This document shows, piece after piece, positions 36,209-46,900 of a stretch of DNA of 64,000 nt. The notes beneath the pieces are model-generated. The model had not been told where the DNA came from, did no database searches, and saw nothing but the letters and a program-made list of their open reading frames with translations. The stretch's first letter is position 1, and each line of letters opens with the position of its first letter. The translations under genes were made by a program, and so were the position numbers. Source of the stretch: Mercurialis annua (lineage: Eukaryota; Streptophyta; Magnoliopsida; Malpighiales; Euphorbiaceae); assembly GCF_937616625.2 (NCBI RefSeq), contig NC_065573.1, positions 17,995,001 through 18,059,000 on the forward strand. The letters are read 5' to 3'.

Positions 36209-39200
36209 TCATGACAAGCCACTTGAAGACTGCAATTTTTTTGGTGGTGGATTTCCCCCAGAGATCATCACATAAGAAAAGAAGCACAACATTGCAGCAC
36301 TGAAATAAACAGATATATATTACCCAAATGAAGTCCTAGTACTGACTTTAACGATTTTGCTGTATACGACATTACGTACCTGACGACAGCATAAAATCCT
36401 GTTGGAAACAGCTTCTTTGTCTGTAGCCACATAGCATTACAAAGTTAGAAGCCCGAAAGAAAATACAAGTCGATGAGAAAGCAATAATCTGATGATAAAA
36501 TCACTAACCACTGAATATGCCTGGAAATTCTTCCAGACAAGAGCTGCTGAGAGTGCTGAAAGATCAGGAAAATGGAGGAGTTAATATAACTTAAAAGGAT
36601 AGATGTGATTGTCTTCCATATAGAACATAAGAGGGTACATCATCTAATAGACCGACAATCCATTAAAAGTCTCATAAAAATAATTAATGGCAAGAGACGA
36701 CATGTTCCCTGGTTTAATTCTTAGTTTGCATATTTTACATGGTGATTCAGCCTACTAATGAAACACGGATTTTCAATCGGTTTGCTACCACATTTTGCAG
36801 GTTGTGACACATGATTTTGTTGACACAGCCAAATTGATAAGAAACTGTAAACTTTATGATATGTATCAATGACGATCTGCCTTGCAATTTACCATATGGT
36901 AGCCTCAGGAAGAGAGTGGAAAGTGGCTGAATTATATTCTAGCGGGCCAGTTTCTTTCTAGCAAGTAACTCCGTCTCCTTTAGGCCATCTTGCGATTAAA
37001 GGAGAACGAAAGAAATCATGGAAGCAAAGGATCGATCTAGTTTTGCAACCCTTTTTCTGTTTTTAAAATATTATTCAGTTCAGAGGATCGTAGGATTGAT
37101 GAAATTTCTTGAATTCTATCTCTAATAACGCTGTTTCTGAATAATGTCCTCAATCATCATAATGACTAAAAAAAGTTTAATTATGTAAATAATTTAGTCA
37201 TTATGATGATTGAGAACATTATTCAGAAACAGCGTTATTAGAGATAGAATCCAAGAAATTTCATCAATCCTACGATCCTCTGAACTGAATAATATTTTAA
37301 AAACAAAAAAAAGGTTGCAAAACTAGAACGCATCGTCTCCACTTCAACAATTTCATCATAGTGATGATCAATCTGCATAGTGCATAAGTAAGATCCACAG
37401 GTCTAGTTCTCTTTGAAAATTAATTCATCATGAAAAATAATGAATCCACACTCCCCTTCCATCTCCAACATTTACATGGATTATTAATTATTCTACTCTT
37501 AGCATTGATAAGTTGATTACTAGGTGAGCAAAGTTATAGCACCGAAAACTCAACAAAGGCTCAGCCTACAAAGAAATGCCTTCCATAAATTGATTCCCTA
37601 CATTTCCATCGCTCTACATTTTTATAATTTGAACAAGCAGGACTAACATAAGGTTTGGCGTCACACACAAGAATAAATGCTGAATATGAAAATAATTATT
37701 GAACTTTTACCAGCTTGTCCTAGCACAAATGGTATGCTGGATTTTCCTTGCCTCCAGATCTTTAAGCTTAAGAAGCTAAGGGCAAGCAGAGCACCTCCAA
37801 AAAGAACACCGGTGCTTAGAGCTGTAACATTTCTTGTAAATAGAAAACCAAGAAAGCCTCCACTTAGAACAAGACCACCTGCATTGAAGACCATATAAAT
37901 TTTTCCATCAAACACTTCTGCTATTCCTTTTTAATAAACAGGAAATCAACTAAACGAGAGCTACATCAACAGAGCTTTAAATAAATCATATCAAGACAAA
38001 GAAAAAAGCACGAGAAAGGACAGAAAAACCTTGTTATCAATCACAACTGGCAAAATCAACAAATCATATGCAAAACAAAGGCAATCTCATATGCCATAGA
38101 GAAATTATGGTATAATCTAATTTAGCTATTCTGAAAGATCAATAATGTTTTATTAATGGTGATCTACTTTCAGGAATAAGATTAATCTAGAGAATTCAGG
38201 TATAGGATCTAAGGAAATCATGTCTTCAAGGGGAATCAACCTCAATTCTGAATTTATGCATCACAATTAAAGGATTTTACATCCTCACACTGTTTCATTT
38301 AACTTTTGATTTCTTTATCTTTGTTTCAAATGACAATTGGTCTACTTCATGAGAAAATAAATATAAAATATGTCTGATCTCCTATAGGCTATAGGTTGTT
38401 TAGACATGCAAATTCTCGCAGAAAAATATAAATGAGGTCAGCAAATTGCAATGACTTATGGCAAGAGAATGCATTTAGAATGAAGAAGTCCAGAACTCCA
38501 GTAGTTACTCTAAACTGGTAGAATCTTGAAGTTGCATCCTTTCCTCATATGATTAAAAGTAATTTTTTCTTATAATCTAAATAGATCCATATATCTGCTC
38601 TAAGCAAAGACAAAGCATAGTTATGCGTTCCTTAGACTGATATGAATCAATATGGCATCAAAAACCACTGTTAGGTGAAACTACATCTTCCATCATTACT
38701 ATCAAAGGGAGTATTCAGAATGTTATCTTATGATCATAATCAAAGAGAACTTAACCAACATAATCCACAAATACCAAAGTATAGGGATTTGAGTATTTTA
38801 CCTAAAGGAATTTCAAAAAATAGAGACATTGAGGTGTTTAGTTGTAGATAATGTTTTCTGATTACTATTTTCAGTTTTCAGTTTTTATTTTCTATATTTT
38901 CTATATTTTCTCAATTTTGTTTTTTTATTCAAAAATGAAAATTTAAGGAAATATAAAATATGTTAATTCTTAAAATTATTCAAGTCTAATATTTATTCCG
39001 TTAATTAGTCATAATTAATTCAATACAAGTTTTTATGCTATCAAAATAATTTTTATATCGAATTTTTTTTCTAGTACTCAAAGTAAATATTACTGTATAT
39101 ATTATTAAATATTAATCATGATACAATAAAAATTCAAAGAATGAGAATGAAAAAGAAAATATTTAAAATGTCGTATGAAATTATTTATAATGTTTAATTA

Positions 39201-40091
39201 TGAATACAAATGAGATGTAGATCAAAAAAACATTCAAAACCAAAACTGTAACAATTACTAACACTTATCATATTAAAAAAGTTCCGTGGAAATGTTGTCA
39301 CTTTGTTAAAAATCTAAGAAGAAAACTCCAAACTTGTATGTAATCTATAGAATTTAGATAACTCTTTGCTAATTTTCCATTTAGACAAAATTTTCAACTA
39401 AACACCAAACTCTATATTCCACTTTTCTTGGAACAATTCTCTGAAATACAAGTCCAATCTCCTATAACTAAAGAAAACCTGATTATCACAATTATCGTGT
39501 CAAATCATTACTTCACTAGTCCTTCAAATTTACTTTGTAACTTCGGATAAAAATGCCAATTAAACTGCTAATGAGTTTATGATGATGCAAAAGTCTACAG
39601 CCTAATAAAAGTCATTAATTTTGCCAAAATGTCTACAAATTACATCACAACATAACATTAATTTTACTTTAGTAGCATCAATTTGAGCTTAAATATAATT
39701 TCTCACCATAAGGAATCCCGAAACAGAAATCATGTATTTTGGCAGCACCATATGCCTTCTCATTAGCTGGCTCACTACTCATTGCATCTGCCTCTGATAT
39801 TAATACCTCCGAATTCGAAACCTCTCCGCCTCTTAGGCCTTCAACACCACCGCTACTCCTCAATACAGTCGATAACTGAAAAATTGTCGAACAAACAAGT
39901 AAACTTATTAACCAATTTTGATCCGGTAAAATTATGGAAATTATACTTTTTTTGTATACCTTGGAGGAGCGAGACAGAGGAAGCGGCGGAAAGAAAATGG
40001 AACGTTGACGGAGGTGGAATTGGAGATTACGGTTGAATGAAAACGAGAAGGAAGAAGAAAGCTGAGAAATTGTTGGTGCTGATGCCGCCAT
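36209..40091 (-). CDS. FAX1: FATTY ACID EXPORT protein, FAX1-type, chloroplast envelope (six coding exons)
   Basis: Predicted coding exons on the minus strand are 40091-39960, 39875-39707, 37878-37711, 36555-36509, 36420-36380 and 36299-36209 (stop TGA). They join in frame to 215 aa with GT-AG introns throughout. FAX1 is known to export free fatty acids across the plastid inner envelope (Tmemb_14 family). Residues 1 to about 85 are Ser/Thr-rich and transit-peptide-like, then acidic. The conserved core begins AAKIHDFCFGIPYGG. Four hydrophobic segments follow (about 101-117, 120-142, 147-168, 177-199), then the ISGGNPPPKK tail typical of FAX1. The length is close to Arabidopsis FAX1 (226 aa as I recall). 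The start ATG has a good context (CAATGGC). Exon 3 was started at 37878, because this gives the family motif IPYGGLVLSGG; an upstream acceptor at 37917 is also in frame. FAX2 or FAX4 is less likely, given the N-terminal length and the tail. Confidence 0.88.
37037..37326. repeat. Near-perfect 290-bp inverted repeat (hairpin) in FAX1 intron 3
   Basis: Arms of about 133 bp (37037-37169 and 37193-37326) are reverse complements with only a few differences, and the loop is about 23 bp. The outer ends are CTAGTTTTGCAACC and GGTTGCAAAACTAG. The arm contains TCAGAGGATCGTAGGATTGA and CTGTTTCTGAATAATG, which is not AT-repeat-like. No convincing target duplication or known MITE end was found. The intron transcript would fold into a long double-stranded stem. 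Confidence 0.85.
38831..39415. mobile_element. Possible hAT-like inverted-repeat element in FAX1 intron 2
   Basis: GGTGTTTAGTTG at about 38832 has its reverse complement CAACTAAACACC near 39398, the ends of an AT-rich segment with TTTTCTATATTTTC repeats. The GGTGTTTAGTTG end resembles short hAT MITE ends. No clear 8-bp duplication was seen. Confidence 0.35.
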
Positions 40092-40405
40092 TGATTGATC
40101 GATTGATCGATCGAGATTGAATAGGCGACGGAGTTACAGTGCGTCGCTGAAAAGACGACGACGGCGGCGACGATTAGGGGTTTCGTTTAATTAACTGCTA
40201 ACGAAAATTAAGATGGGGAGGAAGAAATGAAAATTTAAAGTTCAATCTGACTTTTCTTCTTCACTGTTGCTGATGCTGGCAATGGCATAAACGAAATTTT
40301 CCACTCTTGCTTATTCTGGCTATGGCAGAGTAAATAAAAATGAACAAAGGATCACTTCACTCCTTAACTTGGCACAAAATATATCAAAAACGTTCAAATT
40401 GTAAA
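40092..40405 (-). promoter_or_regulatory. Upstream region / 5' leader of the FAX1-like gene
   Basis: The leader directly before the ATG has GATCGATCAATCGATC tandem tetramers, a run of CGCCGCCGTCGTCGTC, and then a TTTAAATTTTC stretch near 40235 that could serve as a weak TATA region. The whole non-repeat upstream sequence is only about 315 bp before a MITE begins. No promoter element can be proven from sequence alone. Confidence 0.35.
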
Positions 40406-40783
40406 GGCTTAATTACTTAAAAACCACTCACTTTAATTTTTTTTCGTTATACCCGATCTAGAAAAAAATTCATTTATATCCTGACGTATGTATTTATGTT
40501 TCATCTCTACCCCGAGACATTAAATTAACCTCTTTTCATTAAGAAAAAGTTTAAAATAGTTCTTCATTTTTAACCTAAGCTAATTAGAGTTTAATTAGAA
40601 ATGAATTTTTCTGTAAATGAAGGACTATTTTAAACTTTTTTTTAAATAAAAAGAGGTTAATTTAATATTTCGGGGTAGAGGTGAAACATAAACACATACG
40701 TCAGGGTATAAATGAATTTTTTCCTAGGTCAGGGTATAAACAAAAAAAAGTTCAAGGTGGGTGATTTTTAAATAATTAAGCCC
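40406..40783. mobile_element. Foldback MITE, Mutator-like, 378 bp, TSD AATTGTAAA, upstream of FAX1
   Basis: The ends GGCTTAATTACTTAAAAACC and, inverted, GGGCTTAATTATTTAAAAA lead long pairing arms. The 9-bp sequence AATTGTAAA flanks it at 40397-40405 and 40784-40792. It is closely related to the copies at 32220 and 63592. It lies about 315 bp upstream of the FAX1 start codon and so is within or next to the promoter. Confidence 0.88.
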
Positions 40784-40792
40784 AATTGTAAA

Positions 40793-41338
40793 AGCCGGAT
40801 CATTTTTAAACTGAACTTGATAAAACCGGCTCAAAAACATCAACTATTTGTATCCTTTTACTTGGAGTTCAGAGTTCAGTGTATGCTTTCCTCATAGCAT
40901 ACCTTACCATTTGTATCATTCCTTCTAAACCATCAATTATTTTATATTCATTTAGGAGAAGTTAAAATTTAGTATTTGCTAATTTTGATCAAGGTTCCCA
41001 AAACTCAGCAAAAACTCATTCATATATGTAATTTTGGACTGCCATATCTAAATTATAATAATATTTTAAAAATTCACACATAAAATTATTAAAATAACAC
41101 ATATCACAAATTTGTAGTTTCATTAAAGCCATTGTGATTGCTCTTTTTTTAATGACTTTGTGGATAAATCACAAAGTTCTTTTTTCGGTGCGTTTGCCAC
41201 TATAGCTAACATTATATCTGCTAATACCTCTTTATCAATTTCTTCTTTTACCAGAGTATGGGCTATTAATGATTTCAAGTATTTGTTTTAATATTAATAC
41301 CATGGTGGGTTTGCGCAATTTGTAGGCACCTCCAAAAG
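40793..41338. other. Intergenic AT-rich DNA
   Basis: No gene or element end is seen in these roughly 550 bases. Confidence 0.4.
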
Positions 41339-42830
41339 TGTAACCGCCCGATTGTATATCTATTTAGTAGTATGTTCCCTAGGATCATTAGTTCATGTAG
41401 ACTTGTATAGTTTAATCCTTATGCAATTAATATATATGTTTTATTTGAGTAAATTATAAGTGTTCATTTATTACGTATTATACTTGATCTCGTCATTCTA
41501 AAAAAAAAACTTGATCTCGTTGTGAAAGAATTTTATTGGACAATTGTCTTTTCATACTCCTTAATTTTGACTTTAACAATCAACTATGAGTGTTTTAATC
41601 TTGTTCATAAGTTTGTGGGAACTCATGGGAACTATCGAGAGTCAATTCCGAGCTATTTAGCAAAAAACAAGAAATCTCAAGTTTGAGAGGCAGTGTGTTT
41701 CTCGCGCCCATGATAGAAGCTTGTCACGGGCGTAACACAAGTCGCGAGCGTGACTCTATTTGTCAAGGGCGCGACATCAGCAGTGGCTGAAACCCTAACT
41801 CTCATTTGAAGGATCGCAGCCAAAGATCATGTCACGGACACGAAAATTGCGACTGTTGAAGATTCAACCGATATGTTTTTGAAGCCCTCAATAAAGTGAT
41901 GACATGCGGCACTAGTCGTTGGAGTTTTTGACGAAGAACAGAAGTCGTGGGCGCGGCTCCTTATGTCTTGTTTGTTAGTGATTTACGTGTAGTTATACTT
42001 AGGATGTTGAGTTGATTTCGAGTTCTCTTATTTTTTAAATTTATAATATAGTTTATCAAATGGTTTACAGATTTTAAAATTATGGTTTTATTTTACTTAG
42101 ATGTTTGGTTTAGGTTAGACTTGGGTCGCCCAATTTATAAGTATAGGCTTGGCAGTTGTGATAACTCGACTAACTCACCACTTTAGTTTTAACTTAGTTT
42201 AATTGTTTTAATTAAGTTATTTGAAATGGTTTTCTGGTTTATGTTTTCAAAGTGGGAACTCAATTTGACTTGTATATTGTATGACTTTGGCATTGGACTG
42301 AGTATGTGTGATTACTCTATGTTTGATATGTGTTTTGGCTTGTTGGATGTTTATGCTAGTCTTTTATGGTGTCTAGTACTCTTTAGTTAGATAATGATAT
42401 TGATTATAATTTATGCTTTGTTCTTAGACACGTCAACTACTCATGCATCGGATGCGAACGAGGTCTAGTTGCTTTCCAGGCTTTTGGGAATTCGCAAACA
42501 GTGAGTTTATATTTACTATTTACCGCTTTTATTAATTAAATTGTATATTTTTGCTATATATTATGTACGCATGTTTTGAACAGTTTTCGAATCATTATGG
42601 ATCTGGATTGGAACAGGCTACTCAATGGGCTTCATTAAGACTGCGTACGCACGGTAAGATCTTTGGTATTGAGGTATGGTTTGAGATCATCTTGCCTTTA
42701 GTGAGGGCACCGATGGTAGATACATCTCCTGGAACTCACCCGATTATATATGTTAAGTGACGGTCGAGGATCAATTGTGGAGATACCTCTCACCGGCACG
42801 ACATTTGGACTTTAGATATATTTGTGGTTT
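41339..42830 (+). mobile_element. Gypsy-type LTR fragment (starts TGTAACCGCCCG)
   Basis: It starts TGTAACCGCCCGATTG, like TGTAATACCC ends. It contains a TTGACTTTAACAATCAA segment at about 41570 that matches, inverted, 46855-46880. A GC-rich CGCGCCCATGA/GTCACGGGCG patch lies at 41700-41770. The stretch near 42780 (GTGGAGATACCTCTCACCGGCACGAC) resembles the terminal block of the LTR at 4067-4395. No proper right end is visible, and it runs into the copia remnant. The frame at 42551-42760 is not a gene. Confidence 0.55.
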
Positions 42831-42843
42831 AGGGTTTCAATAC

Positions 42844-44811
42844 TTATCCGTAATATAAAAAACTTGTTGAAAGACTTTTTAAGGTTTTCCACTTAATGAA
42901 TGTAAATAGTAGTATGCCATGCAAGCTAGAAACTCTATTAGGTCCAATTAAGTTCATGTGAAGCAACTGTAATGGTCTAGAAGTTGAAATAATATTTTTA
43001 ACTTTAAAAGAAGACTTGTGTTGTTTTTTCCATTCGACAAGGTCCACATACTTTGTCTTTTGTAAATTTTAGCTTGGACAAACCACTGACCACTTCATCC
43101 TTACTTAGCTCACTTAAGAGGTCTAAGCTAGCATGACCAAGCCTACAATGCCACAACCAAGACTCATTACTAAGTGATGGTAAACATTTCCCATCTTGGT
43201 TCTCAAGTTTATCTAAGAGAATTATGTACACAGTTTGCTTTTGATTTTACTTAAAGATTACTACATTATCCATTTCTTCTTGGATAACATAGCAAGCTTT
43301 GGAATCAAAAGGCACCTTATAGCCCTTTGTCACATAATTGACTTACACTCAAAAGATTATATTTTAGACCATTTAGAAGCTACACATTTTCTATGAAAGG
43401 AGAGTTATAGTTACTTATCTTGCCTATCCTCACAAGCCTTTTGCATCATCTCCAAAAGTGGATAATGAGTGATATATTTTCTATGGAATGAGAGTTAGAG
43501 TTACTTATCTTGCCTATTCTCACAAGCCTTTTGCATCATCTCCAAACGTGAAGCTTCCTCCATTCACAGGTTTCAAATGAGTGATATTGAAGGAGTGACC
43601 TATCATGTAACTTGAGCTACTGTTATCAATATACCATTTGGTTTTAAGGTTTGCAGTTTCCTTTGGCACCTTGGGTGTTGGTTCTTTCTAAAAAGTCAAA
43701 AAACAAAGATTGGATCTTTCCTCTACTTGGCACATCACTATCCTCATCACAAATAGCCGCATATCATTTCTTCTCCTTTTGAAAGGAGTGTTTAACACCT
43801 TGTCGGCATTCCAGTTTAGCGTGACCTGGTTTGCCACATCCATAGCATTTGACTTCTCTTCTAGGGGTGGATGCATCTCTTCTAAGAGTAGAAGATCTCT
43901 TGAAATTTGAGGATTCTCCTTTATTCTTATATTTTTAAGCTTCTCCCTTCTTCCTCAACTTCCAATCCCTAACTTTCTTGGCCATCATCACCATGTACTC
44001 ATCTTCCTCATCATTGTTCAAGTAGTCTTCATCAACCTTGGTCTCAATTTCCTTTGAAGCTTTCAAGGAAATTCCCTCGGTCTTCTCATCTTGAAGATGC
44101 TTGGCCTCTTGGATACTCTTCATGAATGTCATCTCATGGCGAAGAAATTTTCCGATAATCTCATCGGTTCTCAAGGTCTTTAAATCATGAGACTCTTAAA
44201 AGCGATTACCTTCGGTTGCCAATCCAAGAGAGGCAATGAGCGAAGAAGTTTGCCATTGATTTTTCCAAGTGTGTAATGCTTACCAAGCTTCTTAAGATTG
44301 ACAGTGATGAAAATAAGTTTATTGGTGATGTCAGTTATGTTCTCACTAGTCTTGTGCTTGAAGGTTTCATACTCCCCAATGAGAAGCTCAACATTATTAT
44401 TCTTCACTTGAACCGTTCCGTCATGATAGTTTTCAAGAATCTTCCACATGTCTTGAGCACTTGTGCGATGTTGCACTCTCGACATCTCTTCTCTAGATAA
44501 TGAAACAATAATGACACAAATAGATTTCGATTGAGAGTATTTACTATCTTTTGCTCATTTGTCCAATCTTTATAAAGCCATGGAATAACAACTCCATCCT
44601 TGCATATTGTAGGAGATTCATAACCACCAAGAATCATGTGCCAAATATTGCCACCTTCCATAACAAGATAGTTTTCCGTCCGAATTCTTCAATTAGGATA
44701 ATGTGTACCATCAAAGAAAGGTCTAAGAGGGTGTGAGAAATTTTTAGTAGCCATTTGGATCGAGAAGTCGCAATTAAGCAAATAAAATGAACTATTAAGC
44801 TCTACTACCAA
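42844..44811 (-). pseudogene. Ty1/copia retrotransposon remnant: gag, zinc knuckle, protease, GAG-pre-integrase, integrase start
   Basis: Reading on the minus strand, a UBN2-type gag region lies at about 44750-44180 in two overlapping frames (NEQKIVNTLNRNLF, then MSRVQHRTSAQDMWKILENY), which implies a frameshift. A further gag piece lies at 44174-43935. A CX2CX4HX4C zinc knuckle (CYGCGKPGHAKLEC) lies at 43847-43805, soon followed by an in-frame stop. A protease-like WYIDNSSSSYM lies near 43630-43595, where the expected Asp-Ser/Thr-Gly is lost. A GAG-pre-integrase domain with WLWHCRLGHAS lies at 43231-43004, and the integrase start TSRPLQLLHMNLIGP lies near 42970. Reverse transcriptase and RNase H are missing. 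The order of domains fixes it as copia. The copy is broken and cannot be functional. Confidence 0.85.
44799..44811 (-). other. Primer-binding site of the copia remnant
   Basis: On the minus strand the sequence TTGGTAGTAGAGC lies just downstream of an LTR end ...GATTTCA. It matches TGGTATCAGAGC (initiator tRNA-Met) at 10 of 12 positions. It places the 5' LTR at 44813 and rightwards. Confidence 0.6.
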
Positions 44812-44812
44812 T

Positions 44813-45484
44813 TGAAATCTCAAATAACACCATAGTGGAGGGGTGGGTGGGTGAGTGAGTAAGGTATGTTTAAGAAATTAATTCTTTTTAGAGATTAAGT
44901 AAGAGTTTAGGGTTTAAAGAAAGTAGAAAAGAAGATTTTACAGTGGTTCGAATCACAAACAAATTCTACATCCAATCGAAGATTGAGATTGTATAATTCA
45001 CCAATAAGGGTTTTTAAACTTACACCAAGTGAAAAAGTTTTTCTAGAAATAAACTCAAACTCACAAAGTAGATGATTTTTTTAACGCTAATCACTAATCT
45101 ATATTAATGGTTAATCAATCCATGATTACCAACAATAAAGAAAAGCAATCGATGTAAATAGATGTACAAAAAGATGTGGATGAAAATTGATTGCTTGTAA
45201 TGATTGCCATTTCAAAAGTGTCTAACCATATAAATGTGGTGGTTGAGGGATATTTATAACCCCCATCAACTCTCCCTCAAGTCATCTAACAAGATGACGA
45301 TACTTTTGCATAAATTTGTTGTGTCGCGCCTATAACACCTAGGGTCACGCCCGCAACATGTCTTTTTGTTAGATGAGCTTCAGCCATCCATTAGGGTGTT
45401 TAAATATATTTGTTAGACCCCAACGGTCACTTATATAACGCCCGTGACACCCCAATATCGCACACCCAATTTTAATCTTCAAAT
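44813..45484 (-). mobile_element. LTR sequence of the copia remnant, merging into GC-patch LTR sequence
   Basis: From 44813 (TGAAATCTCAAATAACACC; minus-strand LTR end GATTTCA) the sequence is non-coding, with a TTACAGTGGTTCG string typical of copia LTRs near 44940. From about 45320 the DNA carries GTCGCGCC and GTCACGCCCG words shared with the other LTR fragments. The boundary between the two kinds of sequence could not be placed. Confidence 0.45.
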
Positions 45485-46614
45485 CACTACTAGAAAACAG
45501 CGTTTTAGCGACGGATCTAAAATCCGTCGCTATTTCGGTGATTAGCGACGGATTTTGCGACGGATCTAAAATCCGTCGCTAAACACCCAATTAAATTGGC
45601 GGGATTGATCTCGCCAACATTAGCGACGGATTTTCCGTCGCTAAAGTTGGCGGGAGTCGTCCCGCCAATTGTTTTGATAAACTTTAGCGACGAATTTTAA
45701 AATCCGTCGCTAATTATTGGCGGGAATGCTCCCGCCTTTTATTTTCCACAATTAGCGACAGATTTTAAAATCCGTCGCTAAATTTCATCATTTGGCGACA
45801 GAATATAGGGACGGATTTAAAATCCGTCGCTAATTTGCACTGTCAAAAAAAAATTAAAAGGTATTAAAATATTATTTAAGGTAGTATTTAATTAAAAATA
45901 ATTTTAAAATTTTTGAATTAAATTTATATTATTTCAATATAACGTTTTTATTTATAAAATAATAATTAAACCTTATTTATGAAATAATAATTACAGATTA
46001 TTTATTTATTTAAAGTATTTAAATATTTTAAAAAATTATTAATTATAAAACAAAATTATCTTAGAATGCGAAATTAAATTATGGAAATAAATATTTGTTG
46101 TTTTTAGTTACATTTAAGTATAATATACATAAATATATAACATGAATATGAGCTGGTTAAAGTGGAGTTACGCGTGGGAGAACTACAAGGTTAAAGAGTC
46201 TTGAGAGGGAGCAATGGAAGGATGGGTGACCTACTGGTAAGCTTGCGAAAATTGACAGGTGGATGCGGGTGGGTGATTTAACTCGGGTGAGTGAGTGACG
46301 GAGGCCGCGGATGAGTGATTAATTAAATAAAAACTTTATTTTACGATTTAATTTTAATTTTTTTTTTAATTTTTTTTAAAATTAGTGACGGATTAAAATC
46401 CGTCGCTAAATCCGTCGCTATTAGCGACAGATTTAAAATTCCGTCGCTAAAACCGAGACCAAAATTCGTCGCTAAATTTTTTTTCCGTCGTTGTCAAACG
46501 TTGCGACAAAAAATGTAGCGACGGACTGTTTCCGTCACTAAATGTGTTTAGCGACGGATTTTGGTCATTTAGCGACGGAAAAATCCGTCGCTAAATGACT
46601 GTTTTCTAGTAGTG
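45485..46614. mobile_element. Non-autonomous CACTA (En/Spm) transposon, 1130 bp, TSD AAT
   Basis: Terminal inverted repeats CACTACTAGAAAACAG are identical over 16 bp at both ends. Exact AAT duplications lie at 45482-45484 and 46615-46617, the 3-bp size typical of CACTA elements. Both ends carry clustered subterminal copies of TTTAGCGACGGA and its inverse AAAATCCGTCGCTAA, the expected transposase-binding arrays; I count more than a dozen. Between 45840 and 46380 the element is AT-rich apart from a GC-rich block at about 46140-46315. No transposase frame is present. The near-perfect ends suggest a fairly young insertion in LTR-like DNA. Confidence 0.93.
46166..46244 (+). promoter_or_regulatory. 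5S rRNA-like segment (box C match) inside the CACTA element
   Basis: AGGATGGGTGACCTACTGG (46219-46237) matches the internal promoter box C of plant 5S rRNA (AGGATGGGTGACCTCCTGG) with one difference. An upstream AGTTACGCGTGGG (46166-46178) resembles the box A part AGTTAAGCGTGC. The spacing between them is about 53 bp instead of about 30. This is not a 5S gene; the 5' half and the 3' end are absent. It may be a 5S-derived module or Pol III promoter relic. Confidence 0.5.
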
Positions 46615-46617
46615 AAT

Positions 46618-46900
46618 GGAGGGTGAACCAAACCCCAAGTCACGCCCATAATATGTCCATGTCATGCGCGTGATATGCTAATTTCATGCCCGTGATTGCT
46701 GTATTGCGCCGCGACTCCTAAGTGTCACGCGCGCAAAAAATCTATTATTTCTCCAAAATATAAAATGTCAATTCTCGCTTGAAGCTTCTGAATCGATCCA
46801 CGAGTCTTTTAATAGGTTCCTACACACTAATAAACAATATTAGAAGTTTTAAATTGACCGTTAAAGTCAAAATTAGGGTTCAAAAAGGACTTGTTCCAAC
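46618..46900 (-). mobile_element. LTR fragment continuing beyond the CACTA insertion
   Basis: The sequence picks up directly after the AAT duplication with GTCACGCCCATAA and TGCGCCGCGACTCC words like those at 45320-45470, so the CACTA element interrupts it. Positions 46855-46880 match, inverted, the TTGACTTTAAC region of the LTR fragment at 41570. No outer end was found. Confidence 0.45.

Noticed and set aside
37878..37917. FAX1 exon 3 starting at 37917
   Set aside because: It would insert 13 residues into the conserved IPYGG motif; kept only as a possible alternative acceptor.
44940..44960. GTGGTTCGAATCAC as a tRNA T-arm
   Set aside because: No acceptor stem, D-arm or anticodon arm can be formed around it; it fits a copia LTR string instead.
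46166..46244. A real 5S rRNA gene
   Set aside because: Only the box C and part of box A are similar; the 5' region, the spacing and the terminator are missing, so it is listed only as a 5S-like segment.
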